The notes: generated from the letters alone by a model not told the origin. A DNA stretch of 64,000 nt from Hyphomonas oceanitis SCH89 (GCF_000685295.1 NZ_ARYL01000010.1:1-64000); one strand, 5' to 3'; positions 33,959 to 44,050 are shown, counted from the first letter of the stretch. Numbers and translations are program-made.

Positions 33959-36115
33959 CTACTCCGCCGCCACGTCTGCGCCATCATCTTCCAGAACTTC
34001 CAGCATCTTGATTGCGCTGTCGGCGATGACGGAGCCGGGGGGGAAGATGGCGGTGGCGCCGGCGGCGTAGAGGGCGTCGAAATCCTGTGGCGGGATCACG
34101 CCGCCGACGATGATGCGCGCCGTGGCCGCGCCTTCATTGCCGAGGGCGCGCTTCAGTTCCGGCACGAGCGAGAGGTGGCCAGCGGCGAGCGAGGAGGCGG
34201 CGACGATGTCAACACCAGCTTTCCGGGCATCGGCGGCGGCTTCTTCCGGCGTCTGGAAGAGTGGGCCGATCTCGACATCCCAGCCGAGGTCCATGAGGGC
34301 CGATGCGACGACCTTCTGGCCACGGTCGTGACCGTCCTGACCCATCTTGGCGATGTAGATTTTCGGGCGACGGCCGTGTTTCTTCTCGAAGACAGCTGCG
34401 AGCGACTTGGCATCCTCGGCGCGCGGGTTGCCTTTGACGCCGCCGCCATAGACGCCCTTGATCGAGCGGATGACGGCGCTGTGGCGGCCCTGGCTGCGCT
34501 CGACGGCTTCGGAGATTTCTCCGACAGTGGCCTTGGCGCGGGCGGCGTCCACGGCGAGGGCGAGCAGGTTGCCTTCGGTGCCAGCGGCGGCCTTGGCGAT
34601 GGCGTCGAGCTTGGCGTCGACCTCGGCCTGGTTACGGTCTGCCTTCAGGCGCGCAAGCTTGTCGAGCTGCATGCGGCGCACGGCGGCATTATCGACCTTC
34701 AGCACGGGCACGTCTTCGTCTTCATCAAGATGGAACTTGTTGACGCCGACGACGGTCTGCGTGCCGCTGTCGATGCGGGCCTGCGTATTGGCGGCGGCTT
34801 CCTCGATGCGGAGCTTGGGCAGGCCTTCCTCGATAGCCTTGCGCATGCCGCCCATTTTCTCGACTTCCTCGATATGGGCGAGGGCCGTGGCGGCGAGATC
34901 GTGCGTCAGGCGCTCGACGTAATAGGAGCCGCCCCACATGTCGATCGTCTGGCAGGCGCCAGCTTCCTGTTGCAGGAAGAGCTGCGTGTTGCGGCTGATG
35001 CGGGCCGAGAAGTCTGTCGGCAGGGCGAGGGCTTCGTCGAAGCTGTTCGTGTGCAGGGATTGTGTCTGTCCGCCGGTTGCCGCGATGGCCTCAAGACAGG
35101 TGCGGATGACGTTGTTGTAAACATCCTGCGCCGTGAGCGACCAGCCGGAGGTTTGGCTGTGCGTCCGCAGGCTGAGGGATTTGACGTTCTTCGGCTTGAA
35201 TTCTTTCTCGACGAGCTTGGCCCAGATGAGGCGCGCGGCGCGCATCTTGGCGACTTCCATGAACGTGTTCATGCCGATGGCCCAGAAGAAGGAGAGGCGC
35301 GGCGCGAACTTGTCGACATCGAGCCCGGCGGCAACGCCTGCGCGGATGTATTCGATGCCGTCGGCGAGCGTATAGGCGAGCTCAAGGTCGGCCGTCGCGC
35401 CAGCTTCCTGCATGTGGTAGCCGGAGATCGAAATGGAATTGTATTTCGGCATGTTCTGCGACGTGTAGGCGAAGATATCCGAAATGATCCGCATGCTGGG
35501 CTTGGGCGGATAAATGTAGGTGTTGCGGACCATGAACTCCTTGAGGATGTCGTTCTGGATCGTGCCGGCCAGCTTGTCGGGCGTGACTCCCTGTTCCTCG
35601 GCCGCAGCGATGTAGAGCGCGAGGATCGGCAGCACGGCGCCGTTCATGGTCATTGAGACGGACATCTTGTCGAGCGGGATGCCCGAGAAGAGGGTGCGCA
35701 TGTCGTAAATGGAGTCGATCGCGACGCCCGCCATGCCGACATCGCCGGAGACGCGGACGTGATCGGAATCATAGCCGCGGTGGGTCGCGAGGTCGAAGGC
35801 GACCGAGAGGCCTTTCTGGCCCGCCGCGAGGTTGCGGCGGTAGAAGGCGTTGGAGTCTTCGGCGGTGGAGAAACCGGCATACTGGCGCACGGTCCAGGGC
35901 TGGTTCGTGTACATGGTCGGGTAGGGACCACGGCCGAACGGGGCGAGGCCGGGATAATCGTCGAGGAAGTCGAGGCCCTTTGTGTCGTCGGCGGTGAAGG
36001 CCGTTTTGACGTCGATGCCTTCAGGCGTGTGCCAGGGCGCGCCGAGGGATGGCGCGGCGCTCTTGGCGTGTGGGTCGCCGAGTTCGGCTTTAGTGAAGTC
36101 GGGGAACTGGTTCAT
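33959..36115 (-). CDS. scpA: methylmalonyl-CoA mutase large (catalytic) subunit
   Basis: A 718-residue adenosylcobalamin enzyme converting methylmalonyl-CoA and succinyl-CoA, the last step of propionate and branched-chain catabolism. The N-terminal TIM barrel carries the substrate region [30 protein letters not shown]. The C-terminal B12 domain has the base-off motif DGHDRG in [13 protein letters not shown] and [24 protein letters not shown]. The ATG overlaps the stop of the small membrane-protein gene upstream, which in turn overlaps the small-subunit gene. Confidence 0.97.
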   Translation of the reverse strand: MNQFPDFTKAELGDPHAKSAAPSLGAPWHTPEGIDVKTAFTADDTKGLDFLDDYPGLAPFGRGPYPTMYTNQPWTVRQYAGFSTAEDSNAFYRRNLAAGQKGLSVAFDLATHRGYDSDHVRVSGDVGMAGVAIDSIYDMRTLFSGIPLDKMSVSMTMNGAVLPILALYIAAAEEQGVTPDKLAGTIQNDILKEFMVRNTYIYPPKPSMRIISDIFAYTSQNMPKYNSISISGYHMQEAGATADLELAYTLADGIEYIRAGVAAGLDVDKFAPRLSFFWAIGMNTFMEVAKMRAARLIWAKLVEKEFKPKNVKSLSLRTHSQTSGWSLTAQDVYNNVIRTCLEAIAATGGQTQSLHTNSFDEALALPTDFSARISRNTQLFLQQEAGACQTIDMWGGSYYVERLTHDLAATALAHIEEVEKMGGMRKAIEEGLPKLRIEEAAANTQARIDSGTQTVVGVNKFHLDEDEDVPVLKVDNAAVRRMQLDKLARLKADRNQAEVDAKLDAIAKAAAGTEGNLLALAVDAARAKATVGEISEAVERSQGRHSAVIRSIKGVYGGGVKGNPRAEDAKSLAAVFEKKHGRRPKIYIAKMGQDGHDRGQKVVASALMDLGWDVEIGPLFQTPEEAAADARKAGVDIVAASSLAAGHLSLVPELKRALGNEGAATARIIVGGVIPPQDFDALYAAGATAIFPPGSVIADSAIKMLEVLEDDGADVAAE

Positions 36116-36543
36116 GCGGCATGATCCCTTCTATTAAGGATGCTCTCTATGAGCTGAATTTCAAGTTGTGCGTATTCGGTCGACAGGGGAAGTTTTCGAT
36201 ACTTCAGAAAATTCCATGTGCCGAACGTTAGTACTGGGACCATTGTAGAAATCAGGAGCAAGTTTTTGGTTGATTCATTCATGGTGAAGCCAAACGGCTT
36301 TCCATATACGATTAGAAGAACCGGAATTGCGATCAACACTGTTGCACGGGCGATCAGAAAATCGACTCGTTGCCTGCGTTCAATCGCTGGAGTGCAATCC
36401 TTCAGTAATTGCAACCGTTCTCTGAGACGAGCTACAGAGGGCAATCGGCCTCCAGGTTCTCTCAATCTATCCTCTATTTCCTCCATTTTTTTCTTTTGAG
36501 CGGGAGGCAGGTTTGGGAAGTCCATGTACGTAAGAATGCTCAC
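36112..36543 (-). CDS. low-GC membrane protein between the mutase subunits
   Basis: A 143-residue protein beginning at a GTG that overlaps the small-subunit stop (GTGA) and ending in ATGA with the large-subunit start, so translation is coupled at both ends. An ATG at 36525 (MDFPNLPP) is an alternative start. It has a basic helical N-terminus ([15 protein letters not shown]), and two membrane spans ([20 protein letters not shown] and [22 protein letters not shown]). Composition is distinctly AT-rich: 36121-36180 has 24 G/C of 60. No family recognised. It looks like a recent insertion that settled precisely in the junction. Confidence 0.7.
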   Translation of the reverse strand: MSILTYMDFPNLPPAQKKKMEEIEDRLREPGGRLPSVARLRERLQLLKDCTPAIERRQRVDFLIARATVLIAIPVLLIVYGKPFGFTMNESTKNLLLISTMVPVLTFGTWNFLKYRKLPLSTEYAQLEIQLIESILNRRDHAA

Positions 36544-38411
36544 CCACGAACTCCCAAAGTTGCGTGCGCGAGCGTTAATGTGTGGAGCACATCGCAGCCC
36601 ATGAAGATGTTGGAGTCGATGCCGGGTGCTTCGAACTTGCCGGCGAGCCAGAGGTGGCGGACGCCAGCGGCCTTGAGTGCGGCAGCGGCGGCTTCGGCCT
36701 CGTCCGGGTAGCGCGTGTCGCTGCCGCAGAGGACCGCGATCTGGCAGCCTGAGGCCTTGAAGGCGGCGACGAGTTCGGGAACCGATTTCGGCACGACAGG
36801 CGGCTCTTTGGATTCGAGGCCGCCAGCGGCGAAGAGGTTGCGGGCGAAGTCTGCCCGGCCTGAATGTTCAGCGACGGGGCCGAGCGTGGCGAGAAAGATG
36901 GCGGGCGCCTTCTTCGCGGCGGCTGCAGCATCGCGCAGGGCCTCGAAGGGTGCGGCGAGCTGGATGGGGGCGAGCGGCGTGCATGTGAGCACGGCGGCGG
37001 GCGCCTTGGGCGCAGGCTTTGGTGTGGCGGCGTCGGCTGTGGGCGCTGCGATCTCGTCGAGCAGCGGGAACTCGCTGACGCCCGTTATCGGCACCTTGCG
37101 CTTGGCGATGTCCTTGGCGCGGGCATCGCGTGTGGCGGCGACGCGGGATTGGAAGGCGCCGGAGAGGAGGCTATCGGCATAGCCGCCTTCGCGTTCGATA
37201 TTCTGGAACTCTTCCCAAGCAGCCTTGGCGAGATCGTCGGCGAAGGTTTCGGTGAACCAGGCACCGCCGGTCGGATCCGCCACGCGGCCGAGCTGGCTTT
37301 CTTCCATGGCGATGATCTGGGTGTTGCGGGCGATACGGCGGCCGAGTTCTTCCGGCGTACCGAGGGATGAGTTGAACGGGCGGACGGTGACCACGTCTGC
37401 GCCGCCGACTGCGCCCGCGAAGGCGGCGGTGGTGCAACGGAGCATGTTGGTCCAGGCATCGTAGCGCGCGAGCATGCGGGCGGATGTGGTGGCCTGGATG
37501 CGCATTGGCGCCGGTGTCACGTCCAGCAATTCGAGGCAGCGGGCCCAGAGGCGGCGGGCTGCGCGGAGCTTGGCAACGCCGAGACCGTAATTGGCATCAA
37601 GGGCCAGCGAGAAGGTGATGCGTGGCGCGAGGGCTGCGAGGTCAGCCTCTGGCAGGCGGCGCAGCGTGTCGACGGCGCTGGCGATCAGGGCGCCGAGTTC
37701 CTGCGCGTCGGAGCCGCCCGCTTCGTGCACCATGCGGGCGTCGATGCGGATCAGGCTGGCACTTGTGAAAGGGCTGAGGCGGGAGAGCGTGTCGGCGAGG
37801 CTGGCGAACGTGTCATCCAGCGACGCGGCCAGCGTTCCGGTGCGGGCGAGGGCGCCGAGGGGGTCGAGATTGAAGGCGAATTTCAGCGCGGCGAGGTCTG
37901 CGGCGCCTTCTGCCCATGTGGAGAGGAGACCCGCGGCGATGAAGCCGGGTTCGTCGACTGGATCCAGCGCGATGGTGGCAATCGTGGCATCGACGCCGTC
38001 GAGCACGGTTTGCAGGTCGGCGAGGCCGAGGACCTGAACGCCGTTTTCGCCTGCTGGGTCGAGCGTCAGTTCGATTGATGAGACGCCGCGCTCAAGGTCG
38101 CGCAGGATTTCAGCGTTCGTGGTGGCGGGGTCTGGATGGGTAAAGGCCTGGCGGATGTCCCAAGGTAGCCATGCGTCTGGCGCGGCGGTGGCGCCGCGCA
38201 GGTAGGGCGCCGCACCGGGCGTGCCGAGCGGGTCGGTCGCGGAGGGGAAATCGCTTTCGCGATAGAGCGGATGGACTTTCAGGCCGTCGGCGGTGGTGCG
38301 GGTGATCGAATCGATCCCCTTGCCCTTGAGCGCCTTGTCGACGGCGGCCAGCCATTCGGCTTCGGTTGCGTCCGCGAACGCGCTGCTGAGGGGGAGGATG
38401 TCATCTGCCAT
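36540..38411 (-). CDS. mutA: methylmalonyl-CoA mutase small subunit
   Basis: A 623-residue beta subunit. The ATG at 38411 (MADDILPLSSAF) is preferred to 38420. It keeps the barrel fold of the catalytic subunit (FSLALDANYGLGVAKLRAARRLW; TSARMLARYDAWTNMLRCTTAAFAGAVGGADVVTVRPFNSSLG; RRIARNTQIIAMEESQLGRVADPTGGAWFTE) but its C-terminal domain lacks the B12 DxHxxG motif. It is non-catalytic and stabilises the heterodimer. First gene of the mutA-membrane protein-scpA-ybjQ run. A divergent intergenic region of 193 bases separates it from ltrA. Confidence 0.94.
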   Translation of the reverse strand: MADDILPLSSAFADATEAEWLAAVDKALKGKGIDSITRTTADGLKVHPLYRESDFPSATDPLGTPGAAPYLRGATAAPDAWLPWDIRQAFTHPDPATTNAEILRDLERGVSSIELTLDPAGENGVQVLGLADLQTVLDGVDATIATIALDPVDEPGFIAAGLLSTWAEGAADLAALKFAFNLDPLGALARTGTLAASLDDTFASLADTLSRLSPFTSASLIRIDARMVHEAGGSDAQELGALIASAVDTLRRLPEADLAALAPRITFSLALDANYGLGVAKLRAARRLWARCLELLDVTPAPMRIQATTSARMLARYDAWTNMLRCTTAAFAGAVGGADVVTVRPFNSSLGTPEELGRRIARNTQIIAMEESQLGRVADPTGGAWFTETFADDLAKAAWEEFQNIEREGGYADSLLSGAFQSRVAATRDARAKDIAKRKVPITGVSEFPLLDEIAAPTADAATPKPAPKAPAAVLTCTPLAPIQLAAPFEALRDAAAAAKKAPAIFLATLGPVAEHSGRADFARNLFAAGGLESKEPPVVPKSVPELVAAFKASGCQIAVLCGSDTRYPDEAEAAAAALKAAGVRHLWLAGKFEAPGIDSNIFMGCDVLHTLTLAHATLGVRG

Positions 38412-38502
38412 GTCGTACAATGCCTGTATTCACTTCTCTGGCTAGGTAATGGAGTTGACGCGGACGTAAGGCAAGGCCCCGGATACGATATGCGACATTG
38501 AA

Positions 38503-38570
38503 ACGGCTGCTGCCGTCGGGGCATGGCACGCCCGGCCGCTTATTGCCAAGCGGCGCCTGATCCGGTCAGG
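38503..38570 (+). promoter_or_regulatory. series of hairpins in the ltrA leader
   Basis: Three hairpins lie upstream of ltrA: ACGGC/GCCGT with loop TGCT (38503-38516), GCCGCTT/AAGCGGC with a 6-base loop (38535-38554) and CCTGA/TCAGG with loop TCCGG (38556-38570). A CGGAGG ribosome site and the ATG at 38605 follow. The spacing would suit a structured 5' leader or small RNA. No known riboswitch class is recognised and no terminator T-run is present. The region could also contain the divergent mutA promoter. Confidence 0.35.
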
Positions 38571-38604
38571 ATAGGCGGGCGAGACGGGCTAACGGAGGAT
38601 TCGC

Positions 38605-39798
38605 ATGAGCACGACATACGAGAAGCCTTCCATGTTGCGGACCGGGCAGGGGCATGAGAGCGGGAAGGTCGGCTTCGTCGAGCTATTCTTCGACCTGGTT
38701 TATGTTTTCGCTATCACGATGCTGTCGCATTCCCTGCTGCACCACTTTACGGGAATCGGGCTGGCGGAAACGGCCTTCCTTCTGGTCGCCGTCTGGTGGG
38801 TCTGGGTCTATACGACATGGGCGATGAACTGGCTTAATCCGGCGGCGACCTCCGTGCGGCTGATGCTGTTCAGCCAGATGTTTGGCGGGCTGGTGCTGGC
38901 GCTGGCCATTCCGCATGCATTCGGCGCAGGCGGGCTCGCGTTTGCCGGGGCCTATGTGTTCATGCAGGTCAGCCGGTCGCTGTTTACGGCCTGGGCTCTG
39001 CGGACGCATGAAGGGCACTTCAGGAATTTCATGCGTATTTCGATCTGGTTGATGTTTTCAGGCGTCTTCTGGTTCGCCGGGGCGTTTCTCGAACACGAAG
39101 CGCGCTGGATCGTGTGGGGCATCGCGCTGCTAATTGAAATCGCCGGGCCTTACGCCCTTTACTGGACACCCGGCCTTGGCGCATCGAACATGCGGGACTG
39201 GGACATTCGTGGCGAGCACATGGCCGAGCGTTGCGGCCTGTTGATGATCATTGCGCTGGGCGAGTCGCTGCTGGTGACCGGGGCGACCTTTGCCGAACAG
39301 GCCCCCACGCTGATCCCTATCGCAGGTCTGGTGACGGCCTTTGTGGGGACGGTGGCCATGTGGTGGGTCTATTTCAATATCGGCGCGGAACGGGCGGCTC
39401 ATCGCATTGCGCAGGCGGAGGACCCCGGCCAGCTGGGAAGGCTGGCCTACACTTACCTCCATATCCCGATCATTGCGGGCATCCTTCTGACGGCGGTATC
39501 CGATGAGATTCTGCTGCTGCATCCGATGGGGCACCATGGCGCGACTGCACCGCTGGAAGGGCTGGCACTGCTGGGCGGCCCTGCGCTTTTCCTGGCCGGG
39601 AACCTGTTCTTCAAGAAGGCGGTGTTCGGCAAGTTTGCGCGGTCTCATATTGCGGGCCTCATCATGCTGGCCGCTGCTGCCTTTGCAATGCCGGTGGCCG
39701 GGCCACTCGCGCTGGGCATAGTGGGCACCTTGGTGATGGTGATCGTCGGCGCGTGGGAGCATATGGCGGTCAACTCTCGCAAGTCTGTCGCCGGGTAG
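38605..39798 (+). CDS. ltrA: low temperature requirement protein A (LtrA)
   Basis: A 397-residue integral membrane protein of the LtrA family. The diagnostic start KVGFVELFFDLVYVFAITMLSHSLL is present, followed by about eleven or twelve hydrophobic spans including WWVWVYTTWAMNWLNP and GIALLIEIAGPYALYW, with the conserved HMAERCGLLMIIALGESLLVTG. The name comes from a Listeria mutant unable to grow in the cold; biochemical function is unknown. GGAGG precedes the ATG. It is the first of a + strand group with the CMD and SDR genes, but with 70 bases before them it may be independent. Confidence 0.9.
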   Translation: MSTTYEKPSMLRTGQGHESGKVGFVELFFDLVYVFAITMLSHSLLHHFTGIGLAETAFLLVAVWWVWVYTTWAMNWLNPAATSVRLMLFSQMFGGLVLALAIPHAFGAGGLAFAGAYVFMQVSRSLFTAWALRTHEGHFRNFMRISIWLMFSGVFWFAGAFLEHEARWIVWGIALLIEIAGPYALYWTPGLGASNMRDWDIRGEHMAERCGLLMIIALGESLLVTGATFAEQAPTLIPIAGLVTAFVGTVAMWWVYFNIGAERAAHRIAQAEDPGQLGRLAYTYLHIPIIAGILLTAVSDEILLLHPMGHHGATAPLEGLALLGGPALFLAGNLFFKKAVFGKFARSHIAGLIMLAAAAFAMPVAGPLALGIVGTLVMVIVGAWEHMAVNSRKSVAG

Positions 39799-39868
39799 CT
39801 CTTGCCGCCTACAGCCGGCTGGTCTCTAGTGCCTTAAAAAGCAGGCATAATGAGGAAAGACAGAGCGT

Positions 39869-40432
39869 ATGAGACTGAACAAATCGCGGATAGCCCCGCT
39901 GGCGGATTCCGAACTCGACCCGGACATGAAGGACACGCTGGCCAAGAACTTCAATGGCCGGCCCGTCTACAATATCTTCCGGACTCTGGCGCGTGCGCCG
40001 AAGGCCTACAAGTCGTTCATGCGCTGGGGCGGCTATATCCTATCGGACCATAACAGCATCGCCCCGCGTGAACGTGAGATAATTATTCTGCGCACGGGCT
40101 TTAACTGGAAGTCGGGCTATGAATGGGCGCAGCATGTGCGCATCGGCAAGGAATGCGGCCTGACCGATCTGGAAATCCAGCACATCAAGGACGGCCCGCT
40201 GGCGCCAAGCTGGACGCCGCTGGAAAGCGCGATGATCCGCGCGGTGGACGAGCTGACGACCGATGCGTTCATTTCCGAGCAGACATGGGGCGAGCTGGCC
40301 GAGTTGACCGAGAAGCAACGCATGGACCTCGTCATGACCGTTGGCCAATACACGCAGGTGTCGATGATGCTGAATTCCTTTGGGGTGCAGCTGGACGATG
40401 ACCTGGAGCTGGACATGGACTTGGCCAAATGA
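39869..40432 (+). CDS. carboxymuconolactone decarboxylase family protein
   Basis: A 187-residue all-helical protein of the CMD/AhpD-like family. The signature is REREIIILRTGFNWKSGYEWAQHVRIGKECGLTDLEI, with the Glu and His expected at the active site. It has no CxxC pair, so peroxidase activity of the AhpD type is unlikely. GAGGAAAG lies before the ATG. The stop overlaps the ATG of a short-chain dehydrogenase (ATGA), a common pairing in catabolic clusters for hydroxylated or cyclic substrates. The substrate is unknown. Confidence 0.9.
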   Translation: MRLNKSRIAPLADSELDPDMKDTLAKNFNGRPVYNIFRTLARAPKAYKSFMRWGGYILSDHNSIAPREREIIILRTGFNWKSGYEWAQHVRIGKECGLTDLEIQHIKDGPLAPSWTPLESAMIRAVDELTTDAFISEQTWGELAELTEKQRMDLVMTVGQYTQVSMMLNSFGVQLDDDLELDMDLAK

Positions 40433-41244
40433 GCCTCGGTGACGTCTCGGGCCGGCTGGCTGGCAAGGTCGCGATTGTCTCAGGCGCCGGTCAGACGCCG
40501 GGCGAGAATATCGGCAATGGCCGGGCTATCGCCCTGCTGTTTGCGCGTGCCGGGGCGAGCGTGCTGTGCGTGGACAGGGATGAGGCGCGGGCCGGCGAGA
40601 CCGTGGCTGAGATTGAGGGAGAGGGCGGCGTCGCGCAGGCGTGTCATGCCGACATCACCAAGATGGGTGACGCGAGCCGTATCGTGCAGGAGTGTCTCGA
40701 CGCGTTCGGGCGCGTGGACATCCTCGTCAACAATGTCGGCATTGGCGGCAATGGCGACGGGCCGGCGCACAAGCTGACCGAGGACGCGTTTGACCGGATC
40801 ATGCGGGTGAACCTTAAAGGCGCGTGGCTGGTGACCAAGGCGGTGTTGCCGAGCCTGCGTGAGCAGCAGAGCGGCGCCATCGTGAACATTTCTTCGCTGG
40901 CCTCGATCGCAGGCGGTTTCCAGATGGCTTATGAAGTGTCGAAGGCGGCGATGAACCGGATGACCCAGAGCGTGGCCATGAGTGGGGCTTCGCGCGGTGT
41001 GCGCTGCAATGCGATTACGCCGGGCCTGATGGATACGCCGATGGCGGTTGGTGGCATTGCGACGGCGCGGGGCATTTCGGAGCAGGAATTGCGCGAAGAA
41101 CGCTCAAAGAGCGTCCCGATGAAGTTTATGGGCACGGGATGGGATACGGCGCATGCCGCGTTATTCCTGGTGAGTGATGAAGCGCGCTTCATCACGGGCG
41201 CGATATTGCCAGTGGATGGGGGTGGCAGTGTGCGTGTCGGCTAA
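40429..41244 (+). CDS. short-chain dehydrogenase/reductase
   Basis: A 271-residue Rossmann-fold SDR. The cofactor loop is SGAGQTPGENIGNGRAIA, an extended glycine motif longer than the usual TGxxxGxG, followed by D in VLCVDRDEA that favours NAD(H). Other motifs are NNVGIGG, the catalytic Ser in NISSLAS, and YxxxK in AYEVSKAA. It ends with the family GAILPVDGGGSVRVG. It is coupled by ATGA to the CMD-family gene and probably acts in the same pathway. Substrate cannot be told from sequence. Confidence 0.93.
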   Translation: MSLGDVSGRLAGKVAIVSGAGQTPGENIGNGRAIALLFARAGASVLCVDRDEARAGETVAEIEGEGGVAQACHADITKMGDASRIVQECLDAFGRVDILVNNVGIGGNGDGPAHKLTEDAFDRIMRVNLKGAWLVTKAVLPSLREQQSGAIVNISSLASIAGGFQMAYEVSKAAMNRMTQSVAMSGASRGVRCNAITPGLMDTPMAVGGIATARGISEQELREERSKSVPMKFMGTGWDTAHAALFLVSDEARFITGAILPVDGGGSVRVG

Positions 41245-41270
41245 GCCAGGTCGGATGTGCGGCGTTTATC

Positions 41271-42494
41271 TCAGCCGTATTTGACGGGCAGTTTCTGCAC
41301 GGTTGCGCTTGTCGCCGGGTACATGTTTTGGGTGGGCTCAGCGGCCGTGTCAGGGATCTCGGTATCGCAGGTCACGCGGTCGCGACCGCAGTCTTTTGAC
41401 CGGTAGAGCGCCTGGTCTGCCCGGGTCATCAATTGCGATAGCGATTCCTCTTTTTTGTATTGCGCAACGCCGAAGCTGGCGGTCAACACATCATGCGGCT
41501 CGCCCGGTTGTATGTTGGCAGCGGCGAAGCGACGTCTGATCGACTCGGCAAGTTCGGCGGCCATGGAGAGGGGGACACCGGGCAGGAGAAGCCCGAATTC
41601 CTCGCCGCCCAAGCGCCCGGCCACGCGGCCGAAGCGGGCATAGTCGCCCATCAGTGCGCCGAAGGAGGCGATCACGCCGTCGCCGAATGCGTGGCCGTAA
41701 TTGTCGTTGACTGATTTGAAGTGATCGAGATCGGCCAGGATGAGGCTGACGGGCTGCGCCGCGCTGTTTTGCAGGACGAGGTTGCCTGCCTCGTCAAACC
41801 CGCGGCGATTGTTGATGCCCGTCAGGACATCCGTAACCGAGTTGTTGCGGAGGTCATTGAAGATCGCCTGGCTGAAAACAAGTATGAGGCACATCCCCAT
41901 CGTCACAGCGCAGGCGCCTACGACAAAGTGCATCGCGAAGATGAATGTGGTTTCGCTATGATTGGCGTTTGTCAGGGGGCCGCTGGCCAGAACCGCAATG
42001 ATGGCGGGACGTATGAAGGATTGCGCGCAGCACAGGGCGAGAATTGAGAACGTGACGCGATCCAGAGTCCGGTCCAGCTTTCCGCGAAAAGCAAACAGGC
42101 CAATCGAGGCCAGGATGCCGCATCCGGCGTTCGCGCTGAACGACCTTATCCAGTCGGCCTCAATCGCCATGAGGTAGCTGTAGATGGCAAGATGAACGAC
42201 GAGGAGGCCGCCCAGAACGGTCCACGGCGCCTTGCCGCGATAGTGGAGAAACAGCGCGGCGACGAGCATGCAGGTGGTAATCGCATACAGGCCCGCGATC
42301 GGAACCCGCGTTATCAAGAGTGTGCTGTCCTGGAAGATGAGATCCGAGATGAAAGCGATCGCGCCCACCACATAGGAGATCGAGATGACAAGCGTGCTCT
42401 TGCTGGGGCGCATGTGATGGATGCCGAGGAAGCCAAGCGAGAACAGCCCGAAAACGAGCGGGTTCATCAGCTGAAAATAGACTCCGGTCGACAT
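41271..42494 (-). CDS. membrane diguanylate cyclase (GGDEF)
   Basis: A 407-residue protein. Residues 1-225 hold about seven hydrophobic spans, with no recognised sensor family. The C-terminal GGDEF domain starts near 235 (VTDVLTGINNRRGFDEAG) and has an intact active-site GGEEF in AGRLGGEEFGLLLPG, with no RxxD inhibitory site five residues before it. It should synthesise cyclic-di-GMP. A Ser/Thr/Pro-containing tail of about 35 residues follows the domain. GGGGGGAAG lies ahead of the ATG. It converges with the SDR gene. The 263 bases to the next gene show no coding pattern. Confidence 0.92.
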   Translation of the reverse strand: MSTGVYFQLMNPLVFGLFSLGFLGIHHMRPSKSTLVISISYVVGAIAFISDLIFQDSTLLITRVPIAGLYAITTCMLVAALFLHYRGKAPWTVLGGLLVVHLAIYSYLMAIEADWIRSFSANAGCGILASIGLFAFRGKLDRTLDRVTFSILALCCAQSFIRPAIIAVLASGPLTNANHSETTFIFAMHFVVGACAVTMGMCLILVFSQAIFNDLRNNSVTDVLTGINNRRGFDEAGNLVLQNSAAQPVSLILADLDHFKSVNDNYGHAFGDGVIASFGALMGDYARFGRVAGRLGGEEFGLLLPGVPLSMAAELAESIRRRFAAANIQPGEPHDVLTASFGVAQYKKEESLSQLMTRADQALYRSKDCGRDRVTCDTEIPDTAAEPTQNMYPATSATVQKLPVKYG

Positions 42495-42757
42495 TTATCG
42501 TCTTCCCCCCATGCGCATTTTTGGCCGTGCACATCGCTCCCACGATGAAACCATTTGCCTGCGCATACGCCATGAAGGTTTCGAAACGATCAATTCGCGG
42601 CGTCATTTTCCTAATATCCACAACAGATTACGCGCTATTTTGTCTTGTGCTTGCTTTAGGATAATGCGTGTGCCCCGGCGGGCTTGGCGCATGAGGCAGC
42701 GCGTTTCATACTCGACGAAGCGCGCTGACGCATTTCGAGAGTGTAGGGGAGCAGGCG

Positions 42758-44050
42758 ATGGCTGACGAGAAGACGGTCGGACTTCGTGAGGCCGTGTCGA
42801 TCGGCGTCGGCGGCATGGTGGGAGGCGGCATCTTTGCCGTGCTGGGGCTGGCGGCGGACCTGGCGCAGGGGGGCACGCCGGTGGCCTTCCTGTTTGCGGG
42901 CCTTATCGCGCTGATGACGTCCTACAGTTATGCGCACCTCTCCAAGGCCTATCCCGACCGTGGCGGCACAGTGCGTTTCATCAATGAGGGGTTCGGGCGT
43001 GGCGTGTTCAGCGGCGGTGTGAATAACCTGTTATGGGTCAGCTATGTGATCATGCTGTCGCTTTATGCCTCCGCCTTCGGATCCTACGCGCCCAACCTGA
43101 TCCAGATCACGGGCGACAAAAGCCTGGACCAGCACCTGTTTGCCAGCGCGATTATCCTGCTGGCTACGGGGATAAACTATTACAGCATCAAGGTGGTGAG
43201 CGCGATTGAGTCCTATGCTGTCATCATCAAGCTGGTGATCCTGCTTGGCTTTGTCGGCATCGGTGCGGTGGGGCTGGTGGGCAATCCCAGCCTGTCACAG
43301 CTGAGCCTTGGCAATTGGCCATCGCCACTGACACTGGTGACAGCCGGCATGATCATCTTTGTGGCCTATGAGGGGTTTGAGCTGATCGCCAATGCGGCGC
43401 CGGACATCAAGTCACCCGAGAAGAACGTGCCGCGCGCTTATTATATCGCCGTCATTTTCGTGATCGCGCTTTATCTGGCGATTGCGGTGATCACCGTGGG
43501 CTCTCTACCGTTCAAGCAGATTTCGGACGCGCAGGATTATGTGTTGGCAGAGGCGGCGAAGCCGATGCTGGGGCAGGCGGGCTTCACGATCATCACGATT
43601 GCGGCGCTTATCTCGACCTTCTCGGCGATCAATGCGTCGCTTTATGGCGGTAGCCGGGTGAGCTATGAAATCGCCGAGGATGACGAGCTGCCGCATGAGT
43701 TCACGGCGCAATTCTGGAACCAGCCGATTGGTCTTCTGGTGACGGCCGTGCTGACCCTCATAATGGTCAACACGTTGAAGCTGGAGAGCATTTCATCGAC
43801 AGGCAGTATCGGTTTCCTGCTGATCTTTGCGGTGGTGAACATGGTGGGCTTCCGCAAGGCGGCGGAGATCGGATGCTCGCGGATTGTTGCGGCGACAAGC
43901 GCTTTCCTGTGCCTTGCGGTGCTGGCAGCCCTGCTCGTCCACAATTTCCAGACGAGCAAGCTGAACCTGCTGATCGCGGCTGTTACGGTGGCGACGTGTT
44001 TTGCCTGCGAGTATCTCTACAAGCACTTCAAGTCCGGCGCAGACAGCTAG
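42758..44050 (+). CDS. APC-family amino acid permease
   Basis: A 430-residue transporter of the amino acid-polyamine-organocation superfamily with about twelve spans. The first helix motif GVGGMVGGGIFAVLGLA, the VAYEGFELIANAAPDIKSPEKNVPRAYYIAV segment and FSAINASLYGGSRVSYEIAEDDELP are characteristic. GGAG precedes the ATG. The stop overlaps the convergent carotenoid oxygenase gene's end by four bases. No adjacent catabolic gene points to the substrate; a neutral or basic amino acid is only a guess. Confidence 0.93.
   Translation: MADEKTVGLREAVSIGVGGMVGGGIFAVLGLAADLAQGGTPVAFLFAGLIALMTSYSYAHLSKAYPDRGGTVRFINEGFGRGVFSGGVNNLLWVSYVIMLSLYASAFGSYAPNLIQITGDKSLDQHLFASAIILLATGINYYSIKVVSAIESYAVIIKLVILLGFVGIGAVGLVGNPSLSQLSLGNWPSPLTLVTAGMIIFVAYEGFELIANAAPDIKSPEKNVPRAYYIAVIFVIALYLAIAVITVGSLPFKQISDAQDYVLAEAAKPMLGQAGFTIITIAALISTFSAINASLYGGSRVSYEIAEDDELPHEFTAQFWNQPIGLLVTAVLTLIMVNTLKLESISSTGSIGFLLIFAVVNMVGFRKAAEIGCSRIVAATSAFLCLAVLAALLVHNFQTSKLNLLIAAVTVATCFACEYLYKHFKSGADS

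Noticed and set aside
34175-35656. A 493-codon + strand frame opposite the mutase large subunit.
   Set aside because: Antisense shadow of a well-identified enzyme gene, with no recognisable protein motif.
36121-36543. Low-GC stretch considered a mobile-element remnant.
   Set aside because: No transposase, terminal repeats or target duplication visible; it reads as a single intact membrane-protein gene.
42495-42757. CAGCGCG/CGCGCTG inverted arms before the permease gene considered an operator.
   Set aside because: Short GC-rich arms with a long centre can occur by chance here, and nothing ties them to a regulator.
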